6,025 bases of DNA from Spirosoma sp. (GTDB lineage Bacteria > Bacteroidota > Bacteroidia > Cytophagales > Spirosomataceae): NCBI GenBank assembly GCA_025351545.1, contig JANXVQ010000245.1, positions 1-6,025 of the forward strand. The letters are read 5' to 3'. Both the position numbers and the translations under genes were made by a program. How positions within the stretch are numbered: the first letter of the stretch is position 1; each line of letters starts with the position of its first letter. Below, piece after piece: positions 5,997 to 6,025 of the stretch. Below the pieces are notes generated by a model, which did not search any database, was not told the origin of the DNA, and was given only the letters and a program-made list of their open reading frames with translations.

Positions 5997-6025
5997 GGAA
6001 AGGCCGGGAAAGAGAAAAAAGGTGG

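Overview
The window looks like chromosome from a Bacteroidota member of the Cytophagales, most likely Spirosoma or a close relative. Three things point there: a SusC/RagA-type N-terminal domain, TAnnTTTG-type promoter boxes with no clear Shine-Dalgarno sequences, and a small secreted protein whose N-terminus (MKTSFKSFASALLLS) resembles a lineage-specific Spirosoma-type family. This assignment rests on recognition, not on a search.

Layout from left to right. Positions 1-1086 (+) hold the C-terminal four fifths of an enolase-superfamily glucarate dehydratase-like enzyme, cut by the window edge and closed by a strong hairpin terminator (1130-1161). Positions 1162-2302 are a decayed stretch. It has a promoter-like box and about 230 bp of leader-like DNA, then an orphan fragment of a SusC-type TonB-dependent receptor (about 1531-1884) broken by an in-frame TGA. 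A complete-looking VOC/glyoxalase-family gene (1940-2302) follows, interrupted by one in-frame TAA. A 19-bp perfect inverted repeat then spans the end of the next gene.

Positions 2340-3491 (-) encode an intact, exported aldose 1-epimerase (GalM). Positions 3492-4212 are about 720 bp without a credible gene. They hold a 97-bp near-palindrome of the 'CCACAGAGG' type that looks like a MITE/REP element, a 14-bp perfect palindrome upstream of galM, and a nested palindrome near the end of the following gene. Positions 4213-4635 (-) encode a 140-aa secreted protein of unknown function. Positions 4749-5996 (-) encode a 12-TM-type MFS transporter.

The intact genes share a loose carbohydrate theme: sugar-acid dehydration, mutarotation of aldoses in the envelope, and metabolite import. 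They do not form one operon, because glucarate dehydratase is on the opposite strand behind a terminator and galM is separated by 720 bp of repeat-bearing DNA. I see no convincing new multi-gene system. The most informative features are the two neighbouring pseudogenes and the unusual inverted repeats.
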